NCBI RefSeq assembly: GCF_002269345.1
Contig: NZ_CP022889.1
Coordinates: forward strand, 1,054,001 to 1,118,000
Reading direction: 5' to 3'
Length of the DNA stretch: 64,000 nucleotides
Source: Tsuneonella mangrovi
Lineage (GTDB): Bacteria; Pseudomonadota; Alphaproteobacteria; Sphingomonadales; Sphingomonadaceae
Shown here: piece by piece, positions 35,862-44,546 of the stretch
How positions within the stretch are numbered: the first letter of the stretch is position 1
How the letters are laid out: every line of letters starts with the position of its first letter
Notes under the pieces: model-generated
The model's input: the letters and a program-made list of their open reading frames with translations, nothing else
Told to the model about the DNA's origin: nothing
Database searches by the model: none
Position numbers and translations under genes: made by a program

Positions 35862-38075
35862 TTGATCAAGACCCGTTTCTTCGCCGCCGCGGCGCCTGCC
35901 GCGCTGGGTGCCGCACTGCTCGGAGGTTGTGCCACGATGCCCGACGATACCGCTGTCGCCAGCACTGACGATACTGCGACCAACACCGCGCCCACAGTGC
36001 CGCAAGCCACCGGCTATTTCGCCACCGAATCCAGCCTGCCGTTCCACGCACCGGACTTCAGCAAGATCAAGGACGCCGACTTCGCGCCCGCGTTCGAACA
36101 GGCGATGAAGGTCCACTCGGCCGAAGTGCAGGCGATCGTCGACAACCCGGCCCCGCCGACCTTCGACAACACGATCGTCGCGCTCGAGAAGTCGGGCCGG
36201 ATGCTGACCCGAGTCTCCTACGTGTTCTACGCACTGACCGGGGCCAACACCAACGACGTGCTCGACGCGACCGATGCCAAGGTCAGCCCCGAGCTGTCGG
36301 CCCACTCGGACGCGATCATGCTCAATCCCAGGCTCTTCGCGCGCGTGAAGGCGGTCTATGACGAACGCGCTTCGCTCGGGCTCGACGCCGAAGACGCCAA
36401 GTTGCTCGACATCACCTACAAGAACATGGTCCACGCCGGCGCGCTTTTGACGCCGGACCAGAAGGCGAAGGTCAAGGAAATCAACACCGCGCTTTCCACC
36501 TTGACTACCGAATTCAGCCAGCGCCTGACCGCGGCCAACAAGGCCCGTTCGCTGGTGATCGATGACAAGGCCAAGCTGGCGGGCATGACCGACGGCGAGA
36601 TCACCGCCGCTGCCGATGCCGCCACCGAACGCGGGATGCCCGGCAAGTACGTGATCCCGCTGCAGAACACGACGCAGCAGCCCGCTCTCGCCGAGATCGA
36701 AGACCGCCCCACCCGCCAGGCGCTGTTCGAGCATAGCTGGACCCGCACCGAGCAAGGCGATGCCAACGACACCCGCGCGCTGGTCGCCAAGATCGCTCAG
36801 CTGCGGGCCGACAAGGCCGCGCTGTTCGGCGATCCCGACTGGGCGACCTACGTGATGTACGACCGGATGGCGAAGAACCCCAAGACCGCGCTCGATTTCA
36901 TGCAGCAGATGGTCCCCGCGCTTGCTGCCGCGCAGCGGTCCGACGCGGCGATGCTCAACGCCGAGATCAAGGCCGAAGGCAAGGACTTCACCGTCAAGCC
37001 ATGGGACTGGTACATGTTCGCCGACCGGGTGAAGGCCAAGAAATACGCCTTCAACGAAGACGAAGTGAAGCAGTACTTCGAGATCCACCGGGTGCTCGAA
37101 GACGGCGTGTTCTACGCCGCGAACAAGCTCTATGGGCTGACCTTCAAGAAGCGCACCGACCTGCCGGTCTACAATCCCGACGTGTGGACCTACGACGTGT
37201 TCGACGCCGACGGCAGCGAGCTCGGGATCTTCTATTTCGACCCCTACAAGCGCGACAACAAGCGCGGCGGGGCGTGGATGAGCAACTTCGTCGACCAGAG
37301 CCACCTGTTTGGCGACAAGCCGGTGATCTACAACGTGCTCAACATCCCCAAGGCACCTGCAGGCGAACCGCAATTGGTCAGCTTCGACAACGTGGAGACG
37401 ATGTTCCACGAATTCGGCCATGCGCTTCACGGGTTCTTCGCCGATGGCCGCTATGCCTCGCTGTCGGGCACTGCTACCGCGCGCGACTGGGTCGAATATC
37501 CCAGCCAGACCAACGAAATGTGGGCCAGCTACCCAGATGTCCTGGCGCACTATGCCAAGAACTGGAAGACAGGCGCGCCGATCCCGCAAGAACTGATCGA
37601 CAAGATCGAGGCGGCCAAGAAGTTCAACCAGGGCTACGACTTCGGCGAAGTGGTCGAAGCCGCACTGCTTGACATGAAGTGGCACGCGCTGAGCCCCGAA
37701 CAGGCAGCGGCGATCGATACGCCCGCAGCGGTCGATGCGTTCGAGGAGAAGAGCCTGAAGCAACTCGGCCTCGAGACCGACCTCGTGCCGCCGCGCTATC
37801 GCAGCAGCTACTTCAGCCACATCTTCTCGGACCCGAACGGCTATTCGGCGGGCTATTACTCGTACCTGTGGACCGAGATGCTCGACCGCGACAGCCAGAA
37901 GTGGTTCCTCGACCACGGCGGACTGACCCGTGCGAACGGTGATCACTACCGCCAGACCGTGCTCAGCAAGGGCGCGACGGTCGACTACTACAAGATGTTC
38001 GAGAACTTCACCGGGCACGACCCCAACGTCGAGCCGATGCTCGAAGCCCACGGGCTGGTGGCGGACAAGAAGTAG
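35862..38075 (+). CDS. M3 family metallopeptidase (peptidyl-dipeptidase Dcp-like lipoprotein)
   Basis: A thimet oligopeptidase-family zinc enzyme of 737 residues. I chose TTG 35862 because GGGAG lies eight bases before it and the protein then starts with a lipoprotein signal ending in lipobox LGGC; a GTG at 35814 would put 16 extra residues ahead of it. The active site is His516-Glu517 and His520 in FHEFGHALHG, with a third ligand Glu expected about 28 residues on. Dcp removes dipeptides from peptide C termini; a lipid-anchored periplasmic version fits the peptidase-rich context. Confidence 0.9.
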   Translation: MIKTRFFAAAAPAALGAALLGGCATMPDDTAVASTDDTATNTAPTVPQATGYFATESSLPFHAPDFSKIKDADFAPAFEQAMKVHSAEVQAIVDNPAPPTFDNTIVALEKSGRMLTRVSYVFYALTGANTNDVLDATDAKVSPELSAHSDAIMLNPRLFARVKAVYDERASLGLDAEDAKLLDITYKNMVHAGALLTPDQKAKVKEINTALSTLTTEFSQRLTAANKARSLVIDDKAKLAGMTDGEITAAADAATERGMPGKYVIPLQNTTQQPALAEIEDRPTRQALFEHSWTRTEQGDANDTRALVAKIAQLRADKAALFGDPDWATYVMYDRMAKNPKTALDFMQQMVPALAAAQRSDAAMLNAEIKAEGKDFTVKPWDWYMFADRVKAKKYAFNEDEVKQYFEIHRVLEDGVFYAANKLYGLTFKKRTDLPVYNPDVWTYDVFDADGSELGIFYFDPYKRDNKRGGAWMSNFVDQSHLFGDKPVIYNVLNIPKAPAGEPQLVSFDNVETMFHEFGHALHGFFADGRYASLSGTATARDWVEYPSQTNEMWASYPDVLAHYAKNWKTGAPIPQELIDKIEAAKKFNQGYDFGEVVEAALLDMKWHALSPEQAAAIDTPAAVDAFEEKSLKQLGLETDLVPPRYRSSYFSHIFSDPNGYSAGYYSYLWTEMLDRDSQKWFLDHGGLTRANGDHYRQTVLSKGATVDYYKMFENFTGHDPNVEPMLEAHGLVADKK

Positions 38076-38078
38076 CGC

Positions 38079-38807
38079 TTAGCCAGCAATCAGTGCCCGC
38101 GCGCCCGGCTCGCCCAGCCAGCGCGCGGGAACGCCCCAGACGCGGGATATGATCCCGGCCGACAGCGCCTCTTCGGGAGCGCCGTCGGCTGCGATCGTTC
38201 CGCGATCGAGCACCACCACCCGGTCGGCATGGTTCATCGCCAGCGCAAGGTCGTGGAGCACCAGCACCACGCCCGCGCCATTGTCCGCCGCCGCCCGCAA
38301 GTGGCCGATCAGCGCGACCTGGTGAGCGATATCGAGCGCGGCGAGCGGTTCGTCAGCAAGGATCCAGCGCGGGGTTCCTGCCAGCACCCGTGCCAGCAGC
38401 GCCCGCGCGCGCTCCCCGCCCGAGAGATGCGACACCGGGCGATCGGCCAACGATGCGAGATCAAGTGCGTGGATCGCTGCGGCAACGTGCGCATCCCCCC
38501 GATCGCGATGCGGCAAGCGGCCGAGTTCGACGAGGGTCCTGACCGCGACATCCCACGCCACTTCGCCGTCCTGCGGGAGGTAGCCGATCGCCTGCGCGCG
38601 GCTTCGCGGAGCAATCTCTGACACGTCGACTCCATCGAGCGCGACCGACCCGGCTTCGGGCTGCAGCAAACCGGCAAGGCATTGCAGCAGGCTCGACTTG
38701 CCCGCCCCGTTCGGCCCACAGATCGCGGTGACCTCCCCCGGTCGCAGCGCCAGAGAAACCTCGGCAAGGCGACCGTTGAGCGAGAGGTCTTGCGCGGCGA
38801 GCGTCAT
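38079..38807 (-). CDS. btuD: Vitamin B12 ABC transporter ATP-binding protein
   Basis: Cytoplasmic ATPase of 242 residues driving cobalamin import with BtuC. Walker A GPNGAGKSS (residues 31-39), Q-loop LPQDGEVAWDV, signature LSGGERARALL, Walker B ILADEPLAALD and the switch His in LVLHDLALAMNHAD are present. The ATG overlaps the permease stop (ATGA). The B12 assignment comes from the operon and the upstream cobalamin riboswitch; sequence alone would only say FecCD-type haem, siderophore or B12 uptake. Confidence 0.85.
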   Translation of the reverse strand: MTLAAQDLSLNGRLAEVSLALRPGEVTAICGPNGAGKSSLLQCLAGLLQPEAGSVALDGVDVSEIAPRSRAQAIGYLPQDGEVAWDVAVRTLVELGRLPHRDRGDAHVAAAIHALDLASLADRPVSHLSGGERARALLARVLAGTPRWILADEPLAALDIAHQVALIGHLRAAADNGAGVVLVLHDLALAMNHADRVVVLDRGTIAADGAPEEALSAGIISRVWGVPARWLGEPGARALIAG

Positions 38808-39757
38808 GTTAACCCCCTCCTCATCCGCAGCAGCAGCCACAGGAAAAACGGTGCGCCGACAAGGCTCAGCGCGATCCCGAGGCGCAGCTCGGTGACCAGC
38901 GGCAATACGCGGCACAGGCAGTCCGCCACCAGCACCAGCAGCGCGCCCGCGAGTGCACTCGGGACCAGCAGCGAACTCGGCTTGCGGTCGGTCAGCGGGC
39001 GCACGAGGTGCGGCACGATCAGTCCGACGAATCCGATGATCCCTGCGACCGCAACCCCGCTTCCCACCGCCAGACCGACTCCGGCAATCAGCCAGAACTG
39101 AAGTCGCCCGGGCTCCATTCCGAGGCTGCGCGCCGCCGCATCGCCCAGCACCAGCGCATCGAGCCCGCGCGCGGCCATCAGCAGGCAGGCGATCCCCGCC
39201 AGCGTCAGCGGCGCGGCGAGCCACACGTCGCTCCAGCTGCGGTCGGTCAGCGCGCCCATCAGCCAGCTGACGATCTCGCTCATCGCGAAGGCATTGGGCG
39301 CAAGGCTGATCGCGAGGCTGGTGAGTGCACCCGCAAGGCTGGCGATCATCATCCCGGCAAGCGTGAACAGCGCGATCCCTCCGGTGCGCCCGGCGATAGC
39401 CGCGAGCAACGCCATCGCGCCCGCCGCTCCGGCCAGCGCGAACAGCGGCAGCAGGTAGGGCGAGGCGGCATAGCCGAACCACAGGCTGACCACCGCACCG
39501 AGCGCGGCACCCGGCGCGATCCCGAACAGCCCCGGATCGGCCAGCGGGTTGCGCAAGTAGCCTTGCATCGCGGCCCCGCTCGCGCCCAGTCCCGCACCGA
39601 TCACGATAGCGAGCATCGCGCGCGGCAGGCGCAGCTGCATCAGGATCACCGCCGCGTTGGGCGTGCTGGCGGGATCGATCCACACGCGTCCGGCGAGAAG
39701 CGACAGCGGCAGCGCGATCGCCAGTAACGCGAGCAAAAGCGGGACCGGGCGGGTCAT
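38804..39757 (-). CDS. btuC: Vitamin B12 ABC transporter permease
   Basis: FecCD/BtuC-type inner-membrane permease of 317 residues with about 9-10 helices. Family segments RLPRAMLAIVIGAGLGASGAAMQ, RNPLADPGLFGIAPGAALG and GFVGLIVPHLVRPLTDR, the last being the loop contacting the ATPase, are intact. It overlaps the binding-protein gene and the ATPase gene by 4 bp each, so all are made together. Confidence 0.9.
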   Translation of the reverse strand: MTRPVPLLLALLAIALPLSLLAGRVWIDPASTPNAAVILMQLRLPRAMLAIVIGAGLGASGAAMQGYLRNPLADPGLFGIAPGAALGAVVSLWFGYAASPYLLPLFALAGAAGAMALLAAIAGRTGGIALFTLAGMMIASLAGALTSLAISLAPNAFAMSEIVSWLMGALTDRSWSDVWLAAPLTLAGIACLLMAARGLDALVLGDAAARSLGMEPGRLQFWLIAGVGLAVGSGVAVAGIIGFVGLIVPHLVRPLTDRKPSSLLVPSALAGALLVLVADCLCRVLPLVTELRLGIALSLVGAPFFLWLLLRMRRGLT

Positions 39758-40560
39758 GACTCCTCCCGGCGGATTTCAGCCAGCCGGTCGGCGGCGCGAA
39801 TGATCGTCGGCCCGCCGCAAAAGAGCAGCGCGGGATCGAACTTGGCTTCGATCACGCCGTGCAGGTCGCGCAGTGCCGGGTGATGCTGCCCACGCTGGTT
39901 TCCGGCGACCAGCAGGACCTGCGGCGGATCGGCCAGCAGCCGTTCAAGCGACAGGTAATCCGCCTGTCCCATCCCGCGCGCGGCGCTCTGGCTGGAAAGA
40001 CCCGCGTTCGCCATCAGCCTTGTAACGAGCGCACGCTTGCCCGGCACGATCCCGTCGGGCTGCCACAGGATCGCCGAAGCGGGCTTGCCGCTCCAGTGTG
40101 CCCGCTCGACCGCTGTATCGATCCGCCTGACCAGCGCCTCGCCTTGCGCGCGATGTCCGGCGAGCACGGCCAGCCGCCGCACCTGCGCTTCGCTTTCGGC
40201 GACGCTCGAGGCGATCCCGAAAGTCTCGACCTTGATCCCCAGCCGCGCGAACGCGGCGCGGGTGGCAGGCGGCATGAAGCTGCCACCCACCACAATATCC
40301 GGATCGAGCGCGAGCACTTCTTCGACTGTCCCGCCGGTGGTCGCGAACCGGCGCGCTGTGGCCACGTTCATCGAGCTTGCGCGCGGATCGCGGCTGTAGT
40401 GGCTGAGCGCGAGCACCTGGCGCGGCCCCGCCAGCTCGGCAAGGATCGCGTCGGTGCATGGGTTGAGGCTTACGATCGTCGGGTGGATCACCGGCGTGCG
40501 CGATACCGGAGCCGGAGCGCATCCGGCCACCAGCAACGCAAGGGCTGCCAGCACCCTCAC
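39754..40560 (-). CDS. btuF: Cobalamin-binding periplasmic protein
   Basis: Substrate-binding protein of 268 residues that carries cobalamin from the receptor to BtuCD. A lipobox-like signal (ALLVAGCAP) may anchor it. The class III binding-protein fold is suggested by IVSLNPCTDAILAELAGP, VVGGSFMPPATRAAFARLG and the two-lobe length. It lies between btuB and btuC with 4-bp overlaps. Haem or siderophore binding is the alternative without the riboswitch context. Confidence 0.82.
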   Translation of the reverse strand: MRVLAALALLVAGCAPAPVSRTPVIHPTIVSLNPCTDAILAELAGPRQVLALSHYSRDPRASSMNVATARRFATTGGTVEEVLALDPDIVVGGSFMPPATRAAFARLGIKVETFGIASSVAESEAQVRRLAVLAGHRAQGEALVRRIDTAVERAHWSGKPASAILWQPDGIVPGKRALVTRLMANAGLSSQSAARGMGQADYLSLERLLADPPQVLLVAGNQRGQHHPALRDLHGVIEAKFDPALLFCGGPTIIRAADRLAEIRREES

Positions 40561-42416
40561 AGCCGCAAGCGCGCCCCGATGTAGGCCGCACGGCCTTGCG
40601 TGCCGTAGCCCGCGACCTCGACGTAGCTGGTATCGGTCACGTTCTCGATCCGGCCGTAGAGCTCGATCCGATCGCTTACGGGGTAGCTCGCGCGGAGATC
40701 GCCCACAGCATACCCAGCGAGCCGCACGGCGTTGGCCGCATCGTCGTAGCGCACGCCGACCAGCCGCATATCCCCACCGATGGTCAGCCCGAGCGACGTG
40801 GTCCAGTCGACCGACGTGGTCACCGCATGGCGCGGGCGGCGAGCGAGCCAGTTGCCGGTCGCGCGATCGGTCGCCTCGACGTAGCTGTAGGCAAGCTGCG
40901 CGCGCAGGTCGCGAAACGGCGAGACACCGAGCGCCACTTCGACCCCCTGTGCTCGCGCGCGGCCGACATTGTCATAGGTGCCGTAGGGTCGCCCGGTGCA
41001 GATCCCGGTCGTCACACCGTAGCACGAGACATAGTCGATCAGGTCGGAGCTTTCGCGGCGAAACAGCGTGAATTCGGCATATGTCGGCGCAGCGCGGGTG
41101 CGCCAGGCGAGACCGAGGTCGTAGCTGGTCGCCCGCTCGGGCCGCAGCGACATGTTGCCGTAGTCGCTCAGCAACTGGAACAGCGTCGGTGCCTTGAAGC
41201 CCTCGCCAATACTCGCGCGCAGTCGGAGCTCGGGCACGAGCGCGAAGCTGGCGTCCGCCCCGAACGTGGTCTCGCCGCCGAAGCGGGCGTGCTCGTCGTG
41301 CCGCAAGCCGAGGTGTGCAGCGTAGCGCGGGGTTTCGATCCCCAGCTGGGCATAGCCGCCCCAGGTGCCGGTCGACTGGTGCGCATCGTAGAGGCTGACA
41401 AATCGGGTCCATTCGCCGTCGCTGCCGAAGTTGACCACCACCGGCCCGATCGCGCGCCAAGTGCCGCGCAGGTCCAGCCGGTCGGAGTGGCCCGCTACGG
41501 TGTAGGTCGGCGCAGTTCCTTGCGCAGGGTCGAAGTTCGCCCGGCGCGTATCGGCGAACGACCAGCTGCCTTCGAGCAGCACCACGCCGCTGTCGAACCG
41601 TGCACCCGCCGCGCCCGAGTACTGCCGGGTGCGCTGCCATTCAGCGGTATCGGCGAACGTGTAGTTCGGCGGCGGGTAACCGTCGAGCGACAGGTCGCCT
41701 TGCGCGTAGCGACCGCGCACGAACAGCTCGAAACTGCTCGACAGGTAAGCCCGCGCCTGCCCGTTGGCGGCGACTTGTTCGAACCCGTCGGGCTCGGTCC
41801 CGAGCCTAGCTGCCGAGTACCCGTCGGTGCGGTACCAGCTGGCCGACCCGCCGAGATAATAGGCATCGCTGCCGGTGCCGCCGTTCGCGACGAGGTAGCT
41901 GGTGTTGTCAGCACCGTATTCGCCGCTTGCAGTCAGGCCCCGGTCGTAACGGGTGGTGATCGCCACGACCCCGCCGATCGCGTCGGAACCCCAGATGGTC
42001 GAATTCGCCCCGCGTAGCAGGTCGAGCTTGGCGATGTTTCCCGCCAGGAGGTTGCCGAAATCGAACCCGCCCGCGGGCGATGCGGGATCGGCCACCCGCA
42101 CCCCATCGACCAGCACCAGCAACTGGTCTGCTGCCGCGCCGCGCACGTTGACGCCGGTGTAGTTGCCGGGCGGGCCGTTGCGGGAAATCGTTACGCCGGG
42201 CGCCCGGGCGAGCACCCGGGTAAGGTCGGCACCCTGGATGGAATCGATCTCGGCCCGACCGATCACAGTGACCGGCTGTCCGGTATCGACGACATTGCCC
42301 TGCATGCCGGTGGCAGTGACGGTAATCGTATCGGGATTGGACGAGGCACCCGCATCCTGCGCCAGCACAGGCGACGATACGGCAACCAAACTACATAAAA
42401 TCAGATATTTGCGCAT
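40557..42416 (-). CDS. btuB: TonB-dependent vitamin B12 outer-membrane receptor
   Basis: A 619-residue outer-membrane channel with signal peptide (MRKYLILCSLVAVSSPVLA). The TonB-box region DTITVTATG, the plug domain (about residues 45-150, with LVDGVRVADP and DAIGGVVAITT) and a 22-strand-type barrel ending in TQGRAAYIGARLRL, the barrel-assembly signal, are present. At about 620 residues it matches BtuB. It is the first gene after the cobalamin riboswitch, so high B12 should shut off the operon. Confidence 0.9.
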   Translation of the reverse strand: MRKYLILCSLVAVSSPVLAQDAGASSNPDTITVTATGMQGNVVDTGQPVTVIGRAEIDSIQGADLTRVLARAPGVTISRNGPPGNYTGVNVRGAAADQLLVLVDGVRVADPASPAGGFDFGNLLAGNIAKLDLLRGANSTIWGSDAIGGVVAITTRYDRGLTASGEYGADNTSYLVANGGTGSDAYYLGGSASWYRTDGYSAARLGTEPDGFEQVAANGQARAYLSSSFELFVRGRYAQGDLSLDGYPPPNYTFADTAEWQRTRQYSGAAGARFDSGVVLLEGSWSFADTRRANFDPAQGTAPTYTVAGHSDRLDLRGTWRAIGPVVVNFGSDGEWTRFVSLYDAHQSTGTWGGYAQLGIETPRYAAHLGLRHDEHARFGGETTFGADASFALVPELRLRASIGEGFKAPTLFQLLSDYGNMSLRPERATSYDLGLAWRTRAAPTYAEFTLFRRESSDLIDYVSCYGVTTGICTGRPYGTYDNVGRARAQGVEVALGVSPFRDLRAQLAYSYVEATDRATGNWLARRPRHAVTTSVDWTTSLGLTIGGDMRLVGVRYDDAANAVRLAGYAVGDLRASYPVSDRIELYGRIENVTDTSYVEVAGYGTQGRAAYIGARLRL

Positions 42417-42527
42417 TTTACCTCCGACGATGAACGACAGTGCCGCTCATCGACGGGAGGCGCGGGGATTCGCGCTTTTCCGCCTGTGCTCCCGGTACAC
42501 CCCGCCCGACAGCGCGAACGACCATCG

Positions 42528-42690
42528 CAGGCAGGTCTCCTGGCTCCCGGATCGTCGCTCGCGGCCGCCTTCCCGATCGCATGATCAGTGGCGCGTGGCC
42601 GTTCGCTCCCCGGTCACAGTTGCGGGGGCAGCGGAGGTATTGCACCCCCTTCCCTCTTCGGCCCGGCTTCCCGGACAACCCATGACGTCG
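42528..42690 (-). promoter_or_regulatory. Cobalamin (B12) riboswitch
   Basis: On the minus strand the conserved blocks occur in order: a paired 5' region ending GGGAAG, GCCCCCGCAACTGTGA, GCCACTG, GGGAAGGC and GGAGCCAGGAGACCTGCC. These are the B12-element core sequences. It is the 5' leader of the btuBFCD operon, about 110 bp before the btuB ATG, and by family knowledge represses it when adenosylcobalamin is bound. Confidence 0.93.
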
Positions 42691-42743
42691 AGTGGAGCGC
42701 TACACCGGGTCGCTTCGCAGGGCAAGTTTACCGCTCCGCAAGC

Positions 42744-44006
42744 ATGGCGTTTAACCTCGCCTTGCAAGCTGTTCCGCCAAGGGACGGGAGGTGCCAAGCG
42801 CCTCGCGGTAACGCTTTCCGGCAGGTACGCGCCGTCAGGCGCGGTCGGGAATGGCCGTGCAGCAACCGCACGTTCGCAAGGGAATTTCCAATTCTGCCAC
42901 GCGCCGCCACGAACCGGACAAATGCACGCCGCATTCAAGCCCGGCGCGAATGGTCGCTGGCGAGCCTGCTCGAAGGCAAGCATCGCGGGCGGCGATTGCT
43001 GGCGCTTGCCGCCGCAGTGGCGGTCCCGGCGATGGCTGCACCGGGTGACTGGCGCGCGTTCGACCTGCATCCAGCGCCGAGCGCGCAAGCCAAGCCGATG
43101 CCGTTCGAAACACCGGGTGAGAGCTTCCCGGGATCGGCGTTCTTCTACCTGCAGGACACTCCGCAATCCCTGCCGCTCGATACCGGCGCGCATTGGGACG
43201 GCGATCCCGCTCCTGCTGCATCGAACGATGTGCGCTTTGCCGCGCGCCCGTTCCGCGACGCCGGCACCGGGGTGAGCAAGGCGCGCGCACTGCAGTGCCT
43301 GGCGATGGCGGTCTATTACGAAGCGGCGAACGAAACTACTGACGGCCAGCGGGCAGTGGCGCAAGTGGTGCTCAACCGAGTGATGCATCCCAGCTTCCCC
43401 GACAGCGTGTGCGGGGTGGTGTTCCAGGGCAGCGAGCGGCAGAGTGGATGCCAGTTTACCTTCACGTGCGACGGATCGCTCGATCGGCGTCCGATGGCGG
43501 CAAAATGGGCAGAGGCGCGCACAGTCGCCGAGGCAGCGCTCAATGGATTCGTGTTCCAGCCGGTCGGCCTCGCGACGCACTACCATGCGACCTACGTGCG
43601 ACCCTATTGGGCGAGCAGCCTCGACAACGTGCTCACTATCGGGCTGCACACCTTCTACCGCTGGCGCGGAGCTGCCGGTATGCCGCAGGCGTTCGCGGCG
43701 CTCTATCGTGGCGGAGAACCTGTGGCCGCCCCGCACCCCAAGGTGTTTGCTCCCGCACCCGATTCCGCACCCGATCCGGTGGTGTTGGCACAGGCCTATG
43801 ACGCGACGCACCGCGCAACCGCGATACCGGTGCCGGCCATCGAGCATGCGCAGCCCAGCACTGCCACGTATGCACCGCCTGACTACAGCGCGGAAATGCG
43901 CGCGCGCGGCGGTGATCGGGCCTTCACTGCGCAAGACCTGCCCGATGCCAGCGGGGTCAAGGCCGAATACGCCAATTCCGGGCGCTGGATTGCCCAGCCC
44001 AACTAG
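42744..44006 (+). CDS. SleB-like cell wall hydrolase (Hydrolase_2)
   Basis: A predicted peptidoglycan-cleaving enzyme, about 420 residues from ATG 42744. The start is uncertain: the first 70 codons are Arg-rich and look non-coding, and no good start follows until a TTG at 42996, which would leave a membrane-spanning signal (LLALAAAVAVPAMA). The SleB domain spans roughly residues 175-300: CLAMAVYYEAANETTDGQRAVAQVVLNRV with the catalytic Glu, VCGVVFQGSE and CQFTFTCDGS. The C terminus is Pro/Ala-rich. In non-spore-formers such proteins act in cell wall turnover. The 5' side faces the B12 operon promoter. Confidence 0.82.
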   Translation: MAFNLALQAVPPRDGRCQAPRGNAFRQVRAVRRGREWPCSNRTFAREFPILPRAATNRTNARRIQARREWSLASLLEGKHRGRRLLALAAAVAVPAMAAPGDWRAFDLHPAPSAQAKPMPFETPGESFPGSAFFYLQDTPQSLPLDTGAHWDGDPAPAASNDVRFAARPFRDAGTGVSKARALQCLAMAVYYEAANETTDGQRAVAQVVLNRVMHPSFPDSVCGVVFQGSERQSGCQFTFTCDGSLDRRPMAAKWAEARTVAEAALNGFVFQPVGLATHYHATYVRPYWASSLDNVLTIGLHTFYRWRGAAGMPQAFAALYRGGEPVAAPHPKVFAPAPDSAPDPVVLAQAYDATHRATAIPVPAIEHAQPSTATYAPPDYSAEMRARGGDRAFTAQDLPDASGVKAEYANSGRWIAQPN

Positions 44007-44160
44007 GCCATTCGACACCCCCTTCCCTGAACGTGGTAAACGAGCCGGAAAGCACGCCTTTTAGAATCTGGACAACCGTGAATTCGCACCAGTTCTTAGA
44101 AGGCACCGGGTTAGGGGAAGAGCTACCGCCCGTACCCACCTTCGATCCAGGAATCGCCCC

Positions 44161-44475
44161 ATGACCATCCAGACCGCTCTTGCCCGTTCGAATGCATGTT
44201 CGCCGATCGCGCGGGCGATGGCACGCAAGGCGACTGGTCGGGCGGCGAACGACAACGGGATAGTGGGGCACGCCGGGACCGACGACCAGTTGCTCCACGC
44301 TGCGCTGCGCCACTTCGGCGAGCACGGCTTGCGTGCCGCAGACGAAGCCCGCAAGTTGGCGGAAGCGGCGTTCTTTTCCGGCGACCGCCAATCGTACAAT
44401 TGGTGGCTGGGAATCTGCAGCACACTCGATCGTCGGCTGGCGTCGCGAACGATGCGAAAACTGACCCACATCTGA
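44161..44475 (+). CDS. Small soluble protein of unknown function
   Basis: A 104-residue protein, helical in the second half (LLHAALRHFGEHGLRAADEARKLAEAAFFSG) and closing with a WWLGICSTLDRRLA segment. No signal peptide, membrane helix or known domain. It lies alone 154 bp after the SleB-like gene and 71 bp before the GGDEF-EAL gene. The reading frame and codon use look genuine. Confidence 0.6.
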   Translation: MTIQTALARSNACSPIARAMARKATGRAANDNGIVGHAGTDDQLLHAALRHFGEHGLRAADEARKLAEAAFFSGDRQSYNWWLGICSTLDRRLASRTMRKLTHI

Positions 44476-44546
44476 CGCCTGCAAGCAAACCAGCTTAAGA
44501 CGCGGTTGCGGCTAGGTAATCCGGGTTAGCGCGTCTTAACCATCCA

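Noticed and set aside
35808-38051. A 747-codon minus-strand frame opposite the M3 peptidase
   Set aside because: Shadow of a clear metallopeptidase with intact active site.
38079-42416. Operon as haem or siderophore uptake
   Set aside because: The FecCD-type proteins alone would allow this, but the cobalamin riboswitch directly upstream decides for vitamin B12.
44239-44262. AANDN-encoding stretch as a tmRNA tag
   Set aside because: It lies within a good protein frame, and no tmRNA-like pairing or tRNA-like end was found around it.
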